A stretch of 64,000 nucleotides of DNA from UMGS1649 sp045651205 (lineage in GTDB: Bacteria > Bacillota > Clostridia > TANB77 > CAG-465): the NCBI GenBank assembly GCA_045651205.1, contig JAZRSA010000020.1, positions 12,461 to 76,460 of the forward strand, given 5' to 3'. A program made the translations under genes and the position numbers. Under the pieces are notes generated by a model, which was given only the letters and a program-made list of their open reading frames with translations, had not been told where the DNA came from and did not search any database. Positions 34,343 to 42,570 of the stretch are shown piece by piece (within the stretch, counting starts at the first letter, position 1; each line of letters begins with the position of its first letter).

Positions 34343-35017
34343 ATGATAATTGATATAGTTATAGTAGCATTATTTTTAGGCGCAGCTGCTATAGGATACA
34401 ATAAAGGTGGACTTAAACTTATAGCAAGTTTTGGAACATTTATAATAGCGTTTGTTGCAGCTTACTTATTAGCTGATACAACAGGTGCGGCATTAAAGAA
34501 AACAGAAATAGGTGCGATGGCGGCTAAGACTGTAAGAACTTCGCTAGTTGAAGTATTTGATTTAACAAAAGGTGAAGGTCCGGTTGCAGATGCTTTAGGA
34601 GACATAGCATCTAATATGCCAATAGGTGGAGATATAGTAGGAAAGCTAGTAAAAAAAATAAATAAAGAATTACAAGCTAGCAGTGCTGCTTTAGCAAACA
34701 AGGTTGTAAAATATTTATTTGTTGGTATAGGCTTTATGGTTGTGTTTATAACAGCTAAATTAGTACTAAGTGTAGCATTCTTTATATTAGAATTAATATT
34801 TGAATTGCCGTTGTTGAAAGAAATGAATAAACTGGCTGGACTTGCAATTGAAAGTGGGTTTATGCTTATAAAAATATGGATGGTATTTGGTCTATTAAGT
34901 TTCATGTCACCAATAGATTTTATGGCAAAAACAATTAGATTATTAAATGATACAGTGCTAGCCAAAATGATATATGATAACAACTGGTTATTATCATTTA
35001 TAATAAGCATATTATAG
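34343..35017 (+). CDS. CvpA-family membrane protein
   Basis: 224 residues with four hydrophobic segments. The N-terminus MIIDIVIVALFLGAAAIGYNKG matches the CvpA/colicin V production family opening. Family members affect envelope function and secretion; the exact role is not known. AAGGGGG precedes the ATG and the gap to the previous gene is 15 bases. Confidence 0.85.
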   Translation: MIIDIVIVALFLGAAAIGYNKGGLKLIASFGTFIIAFVAAYLLADTTGAALKKTEIGAMAAKTVRTSLVEVFDLTKGEGPVADALGDIASNMPIGGDIVGKLVKKINKELQASSAALANKVVKYLFVGIGFMVVFITAKLVLSVAFFILELIFELPLLKEMNKLAGLAIESGFMLIKIWMVFGLLSFMSPIDFMAKTIRLLNDTVLAKMIYDNNWLLSFIISIL

Positions 35018-35035
35018 TAATAAGGAATGATGAAT

Positions 35036-35995
35036 TTGAAAAAGAAGAAACGTACATTATGTGCAAAAATAACAAGATTTTGTACATGTATAACAATAAT
35101 ATCAGTAATTGCATGGGTAGCGCTTTTCAACATAAATAATATGTTGGGCGCTACAAGCGCATCAGCTGGAAAGCCAGAAGATGAACTGTTTAAGTATTCT
35201 AATGAACCTAAAAAAGATAATGTATCATTACTTTTTGCTGGTGTAGATAAAGATGGGCTTAGAACAGATAGTATAATCTATGCAAAATATGATACAGTCA
35301 ATAATAAGTTATATATGATGTCTATTCCAAGAGATACATATACAGATCATAAGTATGCTACCAACAAGATAAATACTATTTATCGTGGAGGAAAGTATAC
35401 AGATGAGTTTGTGGGCGAAATAGAAGAACTTTTAGATGTAAATATAGATTATTACGCTGTAATAAACTTAAAGGTTGTATCAGACGTTGTGGATGCTATA
35501 GGCGGTATAAATATTACACTAGAAGAAGATGTCTGGAAATTAGATAAAAAAACAGGGAAGTGGAATTTGGAATTTCCAAAAGGCGAACAAACATTAAATG
35601 CAAAACAAGTTGAAACTTTGATTAGAAATAGAGATTACAAAGACGGAGATTTATCTAGAGGTAAAATGCAAAGAAATGTTATAACAGCATTAATTAAGAA
35701 TTTAGTTTCTACAAAGACTCTTATGAAAATGATGGATATTAAAGATATTGTATTAAACAATACAAATACAAATCTGACTGTAAGAGAAGGTATGAAATAT
35801 TTAAGTGAAATTAAAGAGGTAGATCTTAAGAATGTTGTTTCTACAAATATGCCGCTTTTAGATATAAACTATGTTGTTGACGGAACAGCTTGCGTACTTG
35901 TGAATAAAGAAAAAGCAAGAAAAATAATTAAAGAAGAATGGGTGTATACACCTGAAGAAACAAATAGTGAAACTTCAAATAATGAGCAAAATTAA
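35036..35995 (+). CDS. LytR-CpsA-Psr (LCP) family cell-wall polymer ligase
   Basis: About 319 residues. A basic N-terminus and one membrane helix (about 12-33) precede the LCP domain: LLFAGVDKDGLRTDSIIYA, SIPRDTYT and, later, RNRDYKDGDLSRGKMQRN with the conserved arginines that bind the polyprenyl pyrophosphate. LCP enzymes attach teichoic acids or polysaccharides to peptidoglycan. AAGGA at 35022-35026 best suits the TTG at 35036 (MKKKKRTLC); ATGs at 35027 and 35030 are closer than normal. Last gene of the rarA operon. Confidence 0.9.
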   Translation: MKKKKRTLCAKITRFCTCITIISVIAWVALFNINNMLGATSASAGKPEDELFKYSNEPKKDNVSLLFAGVDKDGLRTDSIIYAKYDTVNNKLYMMSIPRDTYTDHKYATNKINTIYRGGKYTDEFVGEIEELLDVNIDYYAVINLKVVSDVVDAIGGINITLEEDVWKLDKKTGKWNLEFPKGEQTLNAKQVETLIRNRDYKDGDLSRGKMQRNVITALIKNLVSTKTLMKMMDIKDIVLNNTNTNLTVREGMKYLSEIKEVDLKNVVSTNMPLLDINYVVDGTACVLVNKEKARKIIKEEWVYTPEETNSETSNNEQN

Positions 35996-36010
35996 ATTGC
36001 TCATTATTTT
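35981..36010 (+). terminator. Terminator after the LCP gene
   Basis: Stem arm AATGAGCAA pairing with TTGCTCATT, then a T-rich tail. The stem includes the LCP stop codon. Confidence 0.85.
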
Positions 36011-36044
36011 TATATTAATATATAGAGAATTGTATTAAAAACTG

Positions 36045-36073
36045 TTGAAAAAAACAAAAAGTTATGTTATACT
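36045..36073 (+). promoter_or_regulatory. rpsB-tsf promoter
   Basis: TTGAAA at 36045-36050, 17-base spacer, TATACT at 36068-36073. Confidence 0.82.
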
Positions 36074-36080
36074 AATTGGG

Positions 36081-36160
36081 TCACGTATGTGATAATACAC
36101 ACACAAACAAAGTCTATAGCCCTTCCTCGAAAGAGGTCATATAGATGCCAAAGTTTGTGG
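36081..36160 (+). ncRNA. Structured rpsB leader (candidate ribosomal-protein autoregulatory element)
   Basis: Hairpin TCAC/GTGA at 36081-36092, then a branched stem: CACAAAC (36102-36108) with GTTTGTG (36153-36159), TCTATA (36113-36118) with TATAGA (36140-36145), and CCTC-GAAA-GAGG at 36125-36136. It sits 29 bases before rpsB. S2 feedback on this operon is known in other bacteria; that it works through this structure is inference. Confidence 0.6.
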
Positions 36161-36188
36161 AGGAAATTTAAAAAGGAGGAAAAGTAAA

Positions 36189-37037
36189 ATGGCAATTATA
36201 CCTATGAGATCATTACTAGAAGCTGGTGTGCACTTTGGACACCAAACAAAAAGATGGGACCCAAGAATGGCTCCTTACATCTTTACAGCAAGAAATGGAA
36301 TATACATTCTTGACTTACAAAAAACTTTAAAGAAAGCAGTAGAAGCTTACGAACTAGTTAATAAAGTAGCTAGTGAAGGTGGTTCAATACTATTTGTTGG
36401 AACTAAAAAACAAATAGCAGAATGCATCAAAGAAGAAGCTGAAAGATGTGGAATGTACTACATCAACAGCAGATGGTTAGGTGGAACATTAACTAACTTC
36501 AAAACAATAAGAACTAGAATAGCTAGACTTGTTGAATTAGAAACTATGGAAGCTGATGGAACATTCGATTTACTTCCAAAGAAAGAAGTTAGCAAATTAA
36601 AACTTGAAATGGAAAAATTAAACCTTAACCTTGGTGGTATTAAAGATATGGAAAAACTTCCATCATTAATATTCTTAGTAGACTCTAAGAAGGAATTAAT
36701 CTGTACTAAGGAAGCTAGAAAACTTGGTATACCAACAATCGGTTTAATAGATTCTAACTGTAACCCTAACGATGTTGACTACGTAATCCCAGGTAACGAC
36801 GATGCAGTAAGAGCAGTTAAATTAATAACAGCTAAAATGGCAGACGCAGCTATCGCTGGAAAAAACGGTGAACCAGTTGAAGATTTAGGTCTTGATGATG
36901 TAGAAACTATGGAAGATCTAGTTAAAGAAATGGGCGAAGATAAAATAGAAAGAAAACAAAACAGACCAGCTAGAAGACCAAGACAAGAAAAAGCTACAGA
37001 AGAAGTAGTAGAAGAAACTACAACTAAGGAGGAATAA
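36189..37037 (+). CDS. rpsB: 30S ribosomal protein S2
   Basis: 282-residue small-subunit protein, with GVHFGHQTKRWDPRM at the N-terminus and the usual central coiled region. An acidic then Arg/Glu-rich C-terminal extension (from about 245) makes it longer than the 240-250 residues of many homologues. AAGGAGG precedes the ATG. tsf follows 4 bases later. Confidence 0.97.
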   Translation: MAIIPMRSLLEAGVHFGHQTKRWDPRMAPYIFTARNGIYILDLQKTLKKAVEAYELVNKVASEGGSILFVGTKKQIAECIKEEAERCGMYYINSRWLGGTLTNFKTIRTRIARLVELETMEADGTFDLLPKKEVSKLKLEMEKLNLNLGGIKDMEKLPSLIFLVDSKKELICTKEARKLGIPTIGLIDSNCNPNDVDYVIPGNDDAVRAVKLITAKMADAAIAGKNGEPVEDLGLDDVETMEDLVKEMGEDKIERKQNRPARRPRQEKATEEVVEETTTKEE

Positions 37038-37041
37038 TAAT

Positions 37042-37686
37042 ATGGTAACAGCAGAACAAGTTAAAGAATTAAGAGAAATGACAGGTGCAGGCGTTATGGA
37101 CTGCAAAAAAGTTTTAGTTGAAACTGATGGAAACATGGACAAAGCAGTTGAACTATTACGTGAAAGAGGAATAGCTAAAGCAGCTAAAAAAGCTAGCAGA
37201 ATAGCAGCTGAAGGATTAGTAGAAGCATACATCCACAGCGGAAGATATGGTGCATTAGTTGAAGTAAACTCTGAAACTGACTTCGTTTCTAAGAATGAAG
37301 AATTTAGAACATTTGTTAGAGATGTTGCAATGCATATAGTTGCTTCAAATCCTAAATATGTTTCAAGAGATGAAGTTCCTGCTGATGTTGTAGAAGCTGA
37401 AAAAGAAATATTAAAAGCACAAGCTTTAAATGAAGGAAAACCTGCAGCAATCGTAGATAAAATGGTAGAAGGAAGAATAAACAAATTTTTCGAGGAAGTA
37501 TGTTTATTAGATCAACCATTCGTTAAAGATCAAGACAAAACAGTTCAAGAAGTTCTTAACGAAAAAATCGCTGTAATTGGTGAAAACATAGTAATCAGAA
37601 GATTTGTTAGATTCGAAAGAGGCGAAGGAATCGAAAAGAAAAAAGAAAACTTTGCTGAAGAAGTAATGAAACAAGTTAATGGTTAA
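37042..37686 (+). CDS. tsf: Elongation factor Ts, short form
   Basis: 214-residue nucleotide exchange factor for EF-Tu. The N-terminal UBA-like domain (LREMTGAGVMDCKKVL) and TDFVSKN, the EF-Tu contact motif, are present. At 214 residues it is much shorter than the roughly 290-300 residues of B. subtilis EF-Ts and seems to keep only one core subdomain plus the C-terminal module. The frame ends at a natural terminator, so I see no truncation. AAGGAGG precedes the ATG. Confidence 0.95.
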   Translation: MVTAEQVKELREMTGAGVMDCKKVLVETDGNMDKAVELLRERGIAKAAKKASRIAAEGLVEAYIHSGRYGALVEVNSETDFVSKNEEFRTFVRDVAMHIVASNPKYVSRDEVPADVVEAEKEILKAQALNEGKPAAIVDKMVEGRINKFFEEVCLLDQPFVKDQDKTVQEVLNEKIAVIGENIVIRRFVRFERGEGIEKKKENFAEEVMKQVNG

Positions 37687-37706
37687 TAAAAACAAATAAA
37701 GTAAAT

Positions 37707-37738
37707 AAAAATGAGTACCTAAGGTACTCATTTTTTTA
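37707..37738. terminator. Bidirectional terminator after tsf
   Basis: A 13-bp stem (arm AAAAATGAGTACC, loop TAA) with T-tracts on both strands; shared with the convergent carboxypeptidase gene. Confidence 0.9.
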
Positions 37739-37753
37739 TAAATATTATTTTTA

Positions 37754-39118
37754 TTAATTTTTTCTTTCTTTATTTAACGTCCTTGTTCTATTTGCTTTTC
37801 TTTTAAGAGTAGTTTTTACTTCTTTTTCTACCTTGTTATTGCTTATTGAACGTTTTACTTTTTTTATTTTGTTTTTCTTAAATTTAGCTATAATAGATAT
37901 TATAAGTATAGCTAAAACTAAACAAATAATTAATGCTGTTGTAAATTCGGGTTCTTTAACAATGTTTAATGTTTTTAGCTCAGTGATTGTTAAGTCATAA
38001 GTTGCATCGTATGAACCTTTATCTGTGCTTATTGTAAATGTTATATCTCCATAATCTTCATTGCTTTTGAATGATTCTTTTGTAACCGTTGATAAGTTTG
38101 TTTCATCTAATTTTAATTCATAGGTTATTGACGTTATGTTTTCATCGTTTTGCATAAGCAAATCTAAATTATCTTTAATATTTAATTTATATTTTAGGTT
38201 TGTTTCGTAGTTTATATAATCAAATGAATAATTTTCTTTGTTATCAAAAGTACGTCTATTAAAGTTATCAAACGAATAATTAAATAGATTTATGGCGTCT
38301 GTATATCTTGCGTCTTGACCATTAACTTGACCGGCTTTAAAAACAGCTATAATAATTGTTTTATCGTCTTTCTTACCTAGTGTAACTAGTGTTCTTCCGG
38401 CTTCATCTGTATAACCAGTTTTACCACCTATAGCATATTCATAATATCTTCCGTGTTTGTTTTCAGATTTAGTAAGTAATAATCTATTGGTATTATATAA
38501 ATATCTTTTAGATTTTGTTTTATTCGTTTCTGGAACTATGTACAGTTTTGTTGAAATTATTTTAACGAAATGTTCGTTTTGTATGCAGTAATTAAAAATT
38601 TTAGCTACATCTAATGCTGTTGTATAATGATTATCATCAGAATAACCATGCGCATTAACAAAATTTGTTCCAGTGCATCCAAGATCTTTTGCTTTGCTAT
38701 TCATAAGCTTTACAAAATCCGGTATATTTCCTGAAACAGCTTCTGCTAAAACGTTTGCTGCATCATTACCAGAATATATTAAAAGACAGTGAAGAAGTTC
38801 ATCAACTGTAAGGATTTCACCTTCTTTAATATATGCGCTTGAGCTATCCCAAGGGATTTTTAATGCTGTTTTTGATGCTACAATATTTTGGTCTAACTTT
38901 AGATTTTCTAAAGCTATAATTGCAGTTAGAATTTTCGTTATACTAGCTGGATATACTTTGGTATTAATGTTTTTATCATAAAGTATTGTGCCTGAACATG
39001 CTTCCATAGCAATTGCAGCCTTAGAACTGGTAGCAGGTGGTTCGGTGGCAAATACAGTAAAACAGTTGAAAAATACAAAAACGAATATCCATATTTTATA
39101 TGAAAGTTTTAATTTCAT
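37754..39118 (-). CDS. D-alanyl-D-alanine carboxypeptidase (DacF/PBP5 type)
   Basis: 454-residue serine-type penicillin-binding protein that trims the terminal D-Ala of stem peptides. N-terminal signal sequence (about 1-24); SxxK as S59-I-T-K62; SGN at 116-118; KTG at 233-235. After the catalytic domain and a beta-rich PBP5-type C-terminal domain, a membrane helix (about 390-412) and a basic cytoplasmic tail anchor it, rather than the usual amphipathic end. The gene interrupts the usual run between tsf and frr. Confidence 0.93.
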   Translation of the reverse strand: MKLKLSYKIWIFVFVFFNCFTVFATEPPATSSKAAIAMEACSGTILYDKNINTKVYPASITKILTAIIALENLKLDQNIVASKTALKIPWDSSSAYIKEGEILTVDELLHCLLIYSGNDAANVLAEAVSGNIPDFVKLMNSKAKDLGCTGTNFVNAHGYSDDNHYTTALDVAKIFNYCIQNEHFVKIISTKLYIVPETNKTKSKRYLYNTNRLLLTKSENKHGRYYEYAIGGKTGYTDEAGRTLVTLGKKDDKTIIIAVFKAGQVNGQDARYTDAINLFNYSFDNFNRRTFDNKENYSFDYINYETNLKYKLNIKDNLDLLMQNDENITSITYELKLDETNLSTVTKESFKSNEDYGDITFTISTDKGSYDATYDLTITELKTLNIVKEPEFTTALIICLVLAILIISIIAKFKKNKIKKVKRSISNNKVEKEVKTTLKRKANRTRTLNKERKN

Positions 39119-39241
39119 GTTTCACCTCGTAAGTAGCATTATTATACTATACCAATTCTAAATAGTGAAGAGATTTTATTAAAATATTGATTTAATATAG
39201 TATATGATATAAAATATGAGTGAAATGAAGGGAGTATGAAA

Positions 39242-39733
39242 ATGCAAGCAAAACGTGGCGTTACAGTAGTAGCTTTAAGTATAGCAGTTGCAGTTATGGC
39301 CATATTAACTGCGGCGGCAATAGTTAATATAGATAATATTATACCTACTGCAAGAAAATCTAAAATAGCGGAAGAATTTTCGGTAATAGAAGAAAAAGTT
39401 AAAGAATATTATTTAACACATGGGAATTATCCTGTTTTAAATGATACAACATATACCAGAGCGGAAGTTGTGGCTTTAAATACTGTAGGAAAATCAGATG
39501 GATTATCTGCTGAAATAACAAAAAACGGGGATGATAGTAGTATATTTTTCTTGGTTGATTTAGAGAAGCTAAGAATAACTACATTTAAATATGGTAATAA
39601 TGTTACGATAGATGATGTGTATATAGTAGCAGATTTGTCTGGAACTGTATATTATCCTAAGGGAGTAACGGTTAACAATCAATCAAAATTCTCTTCGAAA
39701 TCGTTTGAAGATACAGCTAAGATTGAAGAATAA
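39242..39733 (+). CDS. Prepilin-like protein (pseudopilin), 163 aa
   Basis: A class III signal (KRG-VTVVALSIAV) precedes a hydrophobic helix to about residue 28, then a small globular domain with the pilin-like pattern AEEFSVIEEKVKEYYLTHGNYP. The Glu normally at mature position 5 is Ala. GGGAG suits the ATG at 39242 (7-base spacing) rather than the ATG at 39236. It has its own promoter (TTGATT, 17 bases, TAAAAT). No other secretion or pilus genes are near. Confidence 0.8.
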   Translation: MQAKRGVTVVALSIAVAVMAILTAAAIVNIDNIIPTARKSKIAEEFSVIEEKVKEYYLTHGNYPVLNDTTYTRAEVVALNTVGKSDGLSAEITKNGDDSSIFFLVDLEKLRITTFKYGNNVTIDDVYIVADLSGTVYYPKGVTVNNQSKFSSKSFEDTAKIEE

Positions 39734-39830
39734 AATAAGTTTATAGAATGTGTGAGATAGTGGAAAACTATTGATTTTTTGAACAAATATAGTATAATAA
39801 ACACATAGATTTTTGGAGGTAAGAAAGATT

Positions 39831-40379
39831 ATGGATTTAAGTATCTATGAAAATAAAATGAAAGAAAGAATCGACTATTTAAAAGAAGAATTAGGAAATA
39901 TAAGAGCAGGTAGAGCAAACCCACAAATATTAAACAAAATATGTGTGGAATACTATGGGTCTTTAACACCACTTAACCAAGTGGCATCAATATCTGTTCC
40001 AGAACCAAGACAAATATTAATAGCACCATGGGATAAGAGCCTATTAAATGAAATAGCTAAAGCTATAACTAAAGCAGATATAGGAATCAATCCTCAAAAC
40101 GATGGAACTGGTGTAAGATTAATATTCCCAGAATTAAATGAAGCAAGAAGAAAAGAAATAGCTAAAGATATAAGTAAAATGGGAGAAGAAACAAAAGTTG
40201 CAATCAGAAATATAAGAAGAGATGCAATTGATGATATTAAGAAAACAGGAAAAGAAGAAAGCATCAGTGAAGATGAAATTCGTTCTTTAGAAGAATCTGT
40301 ACAAAAAATAACAGATAAACAAATAGAAATAGTATCTGGTGTTGTAGCGGAAAAAGAAAAAGAAATAATGGAAGTATAG
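39831..40379 (+). CDS. frr: Ribosome recycling factor
   Basis: 182 residues; with EF-G it splits post-termination ribosomes. NIRAGRANPQILN near residue 25 and the C-terminal ISEDEIRSLEESVQKITDKQI are typical. GGAGG lies 11 bases before the ATG at 39831; a longer frame from 39813 overlaps the ribosome binding site. pyrH, the usual upstream neighbour, is absent. cdsA starts 11 bases downstream. Confidence 0.96.
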   Translation: MDLSIYENKMKERIDYLKEELGNIRAGRANPQILNKICVEYYGSLTPLNQVASISVPEPRQILIAPWDKSLLNEIAKAITKADIGINPQNDGTGVRLIFPELNEARRKEIAKDISKMGEETKVAIRNIRRDAIDDIKKTGKEESISEDEIRSLEESVQKITDKQIEIVSGVVAEKEKEIMEV

Positions 40380-40390
40380 TAGGGGTTTTT

Positions 40391-41203
40391 ATGAAAAAAA
40401 GAATAGTTTCGGGCATAGTGTTTGTAGCATTATGGGTAGCGATTTTGTTAATAAACAACCCTATATTTGATACAACAATAGTTGCGTTGCTTGCGTTAAT
40501 CGCAACACGTGAATACTATAAAGCGTTTAGAAACATTGGATATAAACCTATATCTTGGATTGGATATGTTGGGTGTTTTGCAATATTTTTAATGGGCGGA
40601 ATAATTCCCGAAGAATATAAAATGCTATTAATAAAAATAATAGTACCGGTTGGCCTAATAAGCGCGTTTGCTTATATGGTTGTAGGAAATGTAAAAAGAA
40701 CAATATTAGATGTAGCTATAACAATATTTGGCCTTCTATATATTCCATGTTTATTTGCATTCCTAAAATTGATATTGGGGCTTAGAGAATACAGCAGATT
40801 TTATTTATTATATGTTCTATTTGGAGCATTTGTAAGTGATACATTTGCATTCTTAGTAGGTTCTAAATTTGGAAAAACAAAATTAGCTCCAGACATTAGT
40901 CCAAATAAAACTGTAGAAGGATCTATGGGAGGAATAATAGGTGTTGTAATTTCATTTATAATTATGACAGTAGTAGGTAATTTAAATGGAATACCAGGGG
41001 ATATATTCTACTGGACAATGGTAGGTGTTGCGGCTGCAATAGCTGGTCAATTTGGAGATTTAACAGCATCTGCAATAAAAAGATTTTGTAAAATTAAAGA
41101 TTTTGGAAATATAATGCCAGGACATGGCGGAATATTAGACAGATTTGATAGTTTAATGTTTGTTGCGCCAATCGTATATATTTTTATAACTTTATACGTA
41201 TAA
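40391..41203 (+). CDS. cdsA: Phosphatidate cytidylyltransferase (CdsA)
   Basis: 270-residue polytopic membrane enzyme making CDP-diacylglycerol from phosphatidic acid and CTP. The C-terminal family signature is clear: SAIKRFCKIKDFG followed by MPGHGGILDRFDS. It works downstream of PlsX in phospholipid synthesis. uppS and dxr, which usually flank it, are missing. rseP follows 21 bases later. Confidence 0.96.
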   Translation: MKKRIVSGIVFVALWVAILLINNPIFDTTIVALLALIATREYYKAFRNIGYKPISWIGYVGCFAIFLMGGIIPEEYKMLLIKIIVPVGLISAFAYMVVGNVKRTILDVAITIFGLLYIPCLFAFLKLILGLREYSRFYLLYVLFGAFVSDTFAFLVGSKFGKTKLAPDISPNKTVEGSMGGIIGVVISFIIMTVVGNLNGIPGDIFYWTMVGVAAAIAGQFGDLTASAIKRFCKIKDFGNIMPGHGGILDRFDSLMFVAPIVYIFITLYV

Positions 41204-41224
41204 TAGAAAAGAGGTATATGAATA

Positions 41225-42478
41225 ATGGCTTTAGTTTTAACTATAATTAAACTAATAATAGTTTTAAGCGTAGTTGCTACTATCCATGAATTTGGGCACT
41301 TCCTTTTTGCTAAACTGTTCAAAATGACAGTAAATGAATTTAGCATAGGGTTTGGCCCAAAAATATTCTCTAAAGAATATAAAGGAACAAAATATTCTTT
41401 AAGATGGATATTGTTTGGTGGATATGTTGCAATAGAAGGCGAAGAAGGCGAATCTGAAGATAAAAACGCTTTTGCGAATAAACCATGTTGGCAAAGAATT
41501 ATAGTTCTTGTTGCAGGAGTGTTATTTAATGTAATACTTGCGACAGTACTATTCTTAGGAACAAATATGGTATCACCAACATTTGGAACTAAAATATCTG
41601 GCATCTATGAAAATGGTGCCGCATATGTTGCAGGACTACGTGAAGGCGATGTAATAACAAAGATAGAAGATAAGGTAACACATATTTATCAAGATATAGC
41701 TTTATATAACAAAACAGATAAAACAGATGTAACAGTTGAATATTTAAGAGAAGGTAAATCATATACAGCTCTTGTAAAAAATGCAGTTAAAAAAATTGGT
41801 TATATGGGCGTATACTTTGAATCTGCTAAATTAGATGAACAAGGAAATGTACTTACATATGTGCAAGTAGTAGAACCAGGTATGCCTGCAGCGGGCAAGT
41901 TAAAAGCTGGCGATAAAATATTAAAAGTAAATGATAAAGAAACAATAATATCAACAGATGTAATATCTGAGATATCTGCCAATGCTGGTAAAGAAGTTAA
42001 GATAGTTGTGTTAAGAGATGGTAAAGAAGTAGAAGAAAAAGTAACTCCTGCTACAAAACTTTCTTTTGATTTAGGCTTATCAAATTTTGCAGAAGAAAAA
42101 ACAACAATAAAAACAGCTTTCTATAAATCTTTATCAACAATAACTCAAATAGTAGGTTCATATGTTGATTTGTTTATGGGAAAAGTTAAAGTAAATCAAT
42201 TATCTGGAATAGTAGGAATAGGAGAAATGGTTTCTAGAACTGAAGGAATTGTAGAGTTCTTAAGTATGATGGCTATGATTTCATTAGCAGTAGGAATCGC
42301 TAATATATTACCATTCCCACCACTTGATGGCGGAAAAATAGTTTTAGTGTTAATAGAGTGGATAACTAAGAAGAAAGTTCCAGAAAAAGTGGAATTAATA
42401 CTAAGTTATATTGGCCTTGGATTATTACTAGCACTTACGGTGTTTGTAACGATTAACGATATAATAAGAGTAATATAA
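41225..42478 (+). CDS. rseP: Site-2 intramembrane metalloprotease RseP/RasP
   Basis: 417-residue membrane protease that cleaves anti-sigma factors and signal peptide remnants. The zinc motif HEFGH is at residues 21-25 in the first membrane helix; one PDZ domain covers about 110-250 (with GMPAAGKLKAGDKILKVND); the second catalytic motif LPFPPLDGGK is at about 361-370. AGAGGT precedes the ATG. A terminator follows. Confidence 0.95.
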   Translation: MALVLTIIKLIIVLSVVATIHEFGHFLFAKLFKMTVNEFSIGFGPKIFSKEYKGTKYSLRWILFGGYVAIEGEEGESEDKNAFANKPCWQRIIVLVAGVLFNVILATVLFLGTNMVSPTFGTKISGIYENGAAYVAGLREGDVITKIEDKVTHIYQDIALYNKTDKTDVTVEYLREGKSYTALVKNAVKKIGYMGVYFESAKLDEQGNVLTYVQVVEPGMPAAGKLKAGDKILKVNDKETIISTDVISEISANAGKEVKIVVLRDGKEVEEKVTPATKLSFDLGLSNFAEEKTTIKTAFYKSLSTITQIVGSYVDLFMGKVKVNQLSGIVGIGEMVSRTEGIVEFLSMMAMISLAVGIANILPFPPLDGGKIVLVLIEWITKKKVPEKVELILSYIGLGLLLALTVFVTINDIIRVI

Positions 42479-42510
42479 AATTATACTAAAGAAGAATTTA
42501 ATAATTATAA

Positions 42511-42548
42511 AAACTCAAAATGTTAATATGATCACATTTTGGGTTTTT
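42511..42548 (+). terminator. Terminator between rseP and polC
   Basis: A 13-bp stem with a G-T pair (arm AAACTCAAAATGT) and TTTTT at its end; it lies only 22 bases before polC. Confidence 0.8.
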
Positions 42549-42570
42549 ATATATGTATATGGGGGAATAT

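Noticed and set aside
34462..35133. Minus-strand frame (223 codons) opposite the CvpA-family gene
   Set aside because: No ribosome binding site, and it overlaps two sense genes with clear domains.
36081..36160. T-box or tRNA-like leader upstream of rpsB
   Set aside because: No T-box sequence or specifier loop and no terminator/antiterminator pair could be found; a ribosomal-protein leader is more likely.
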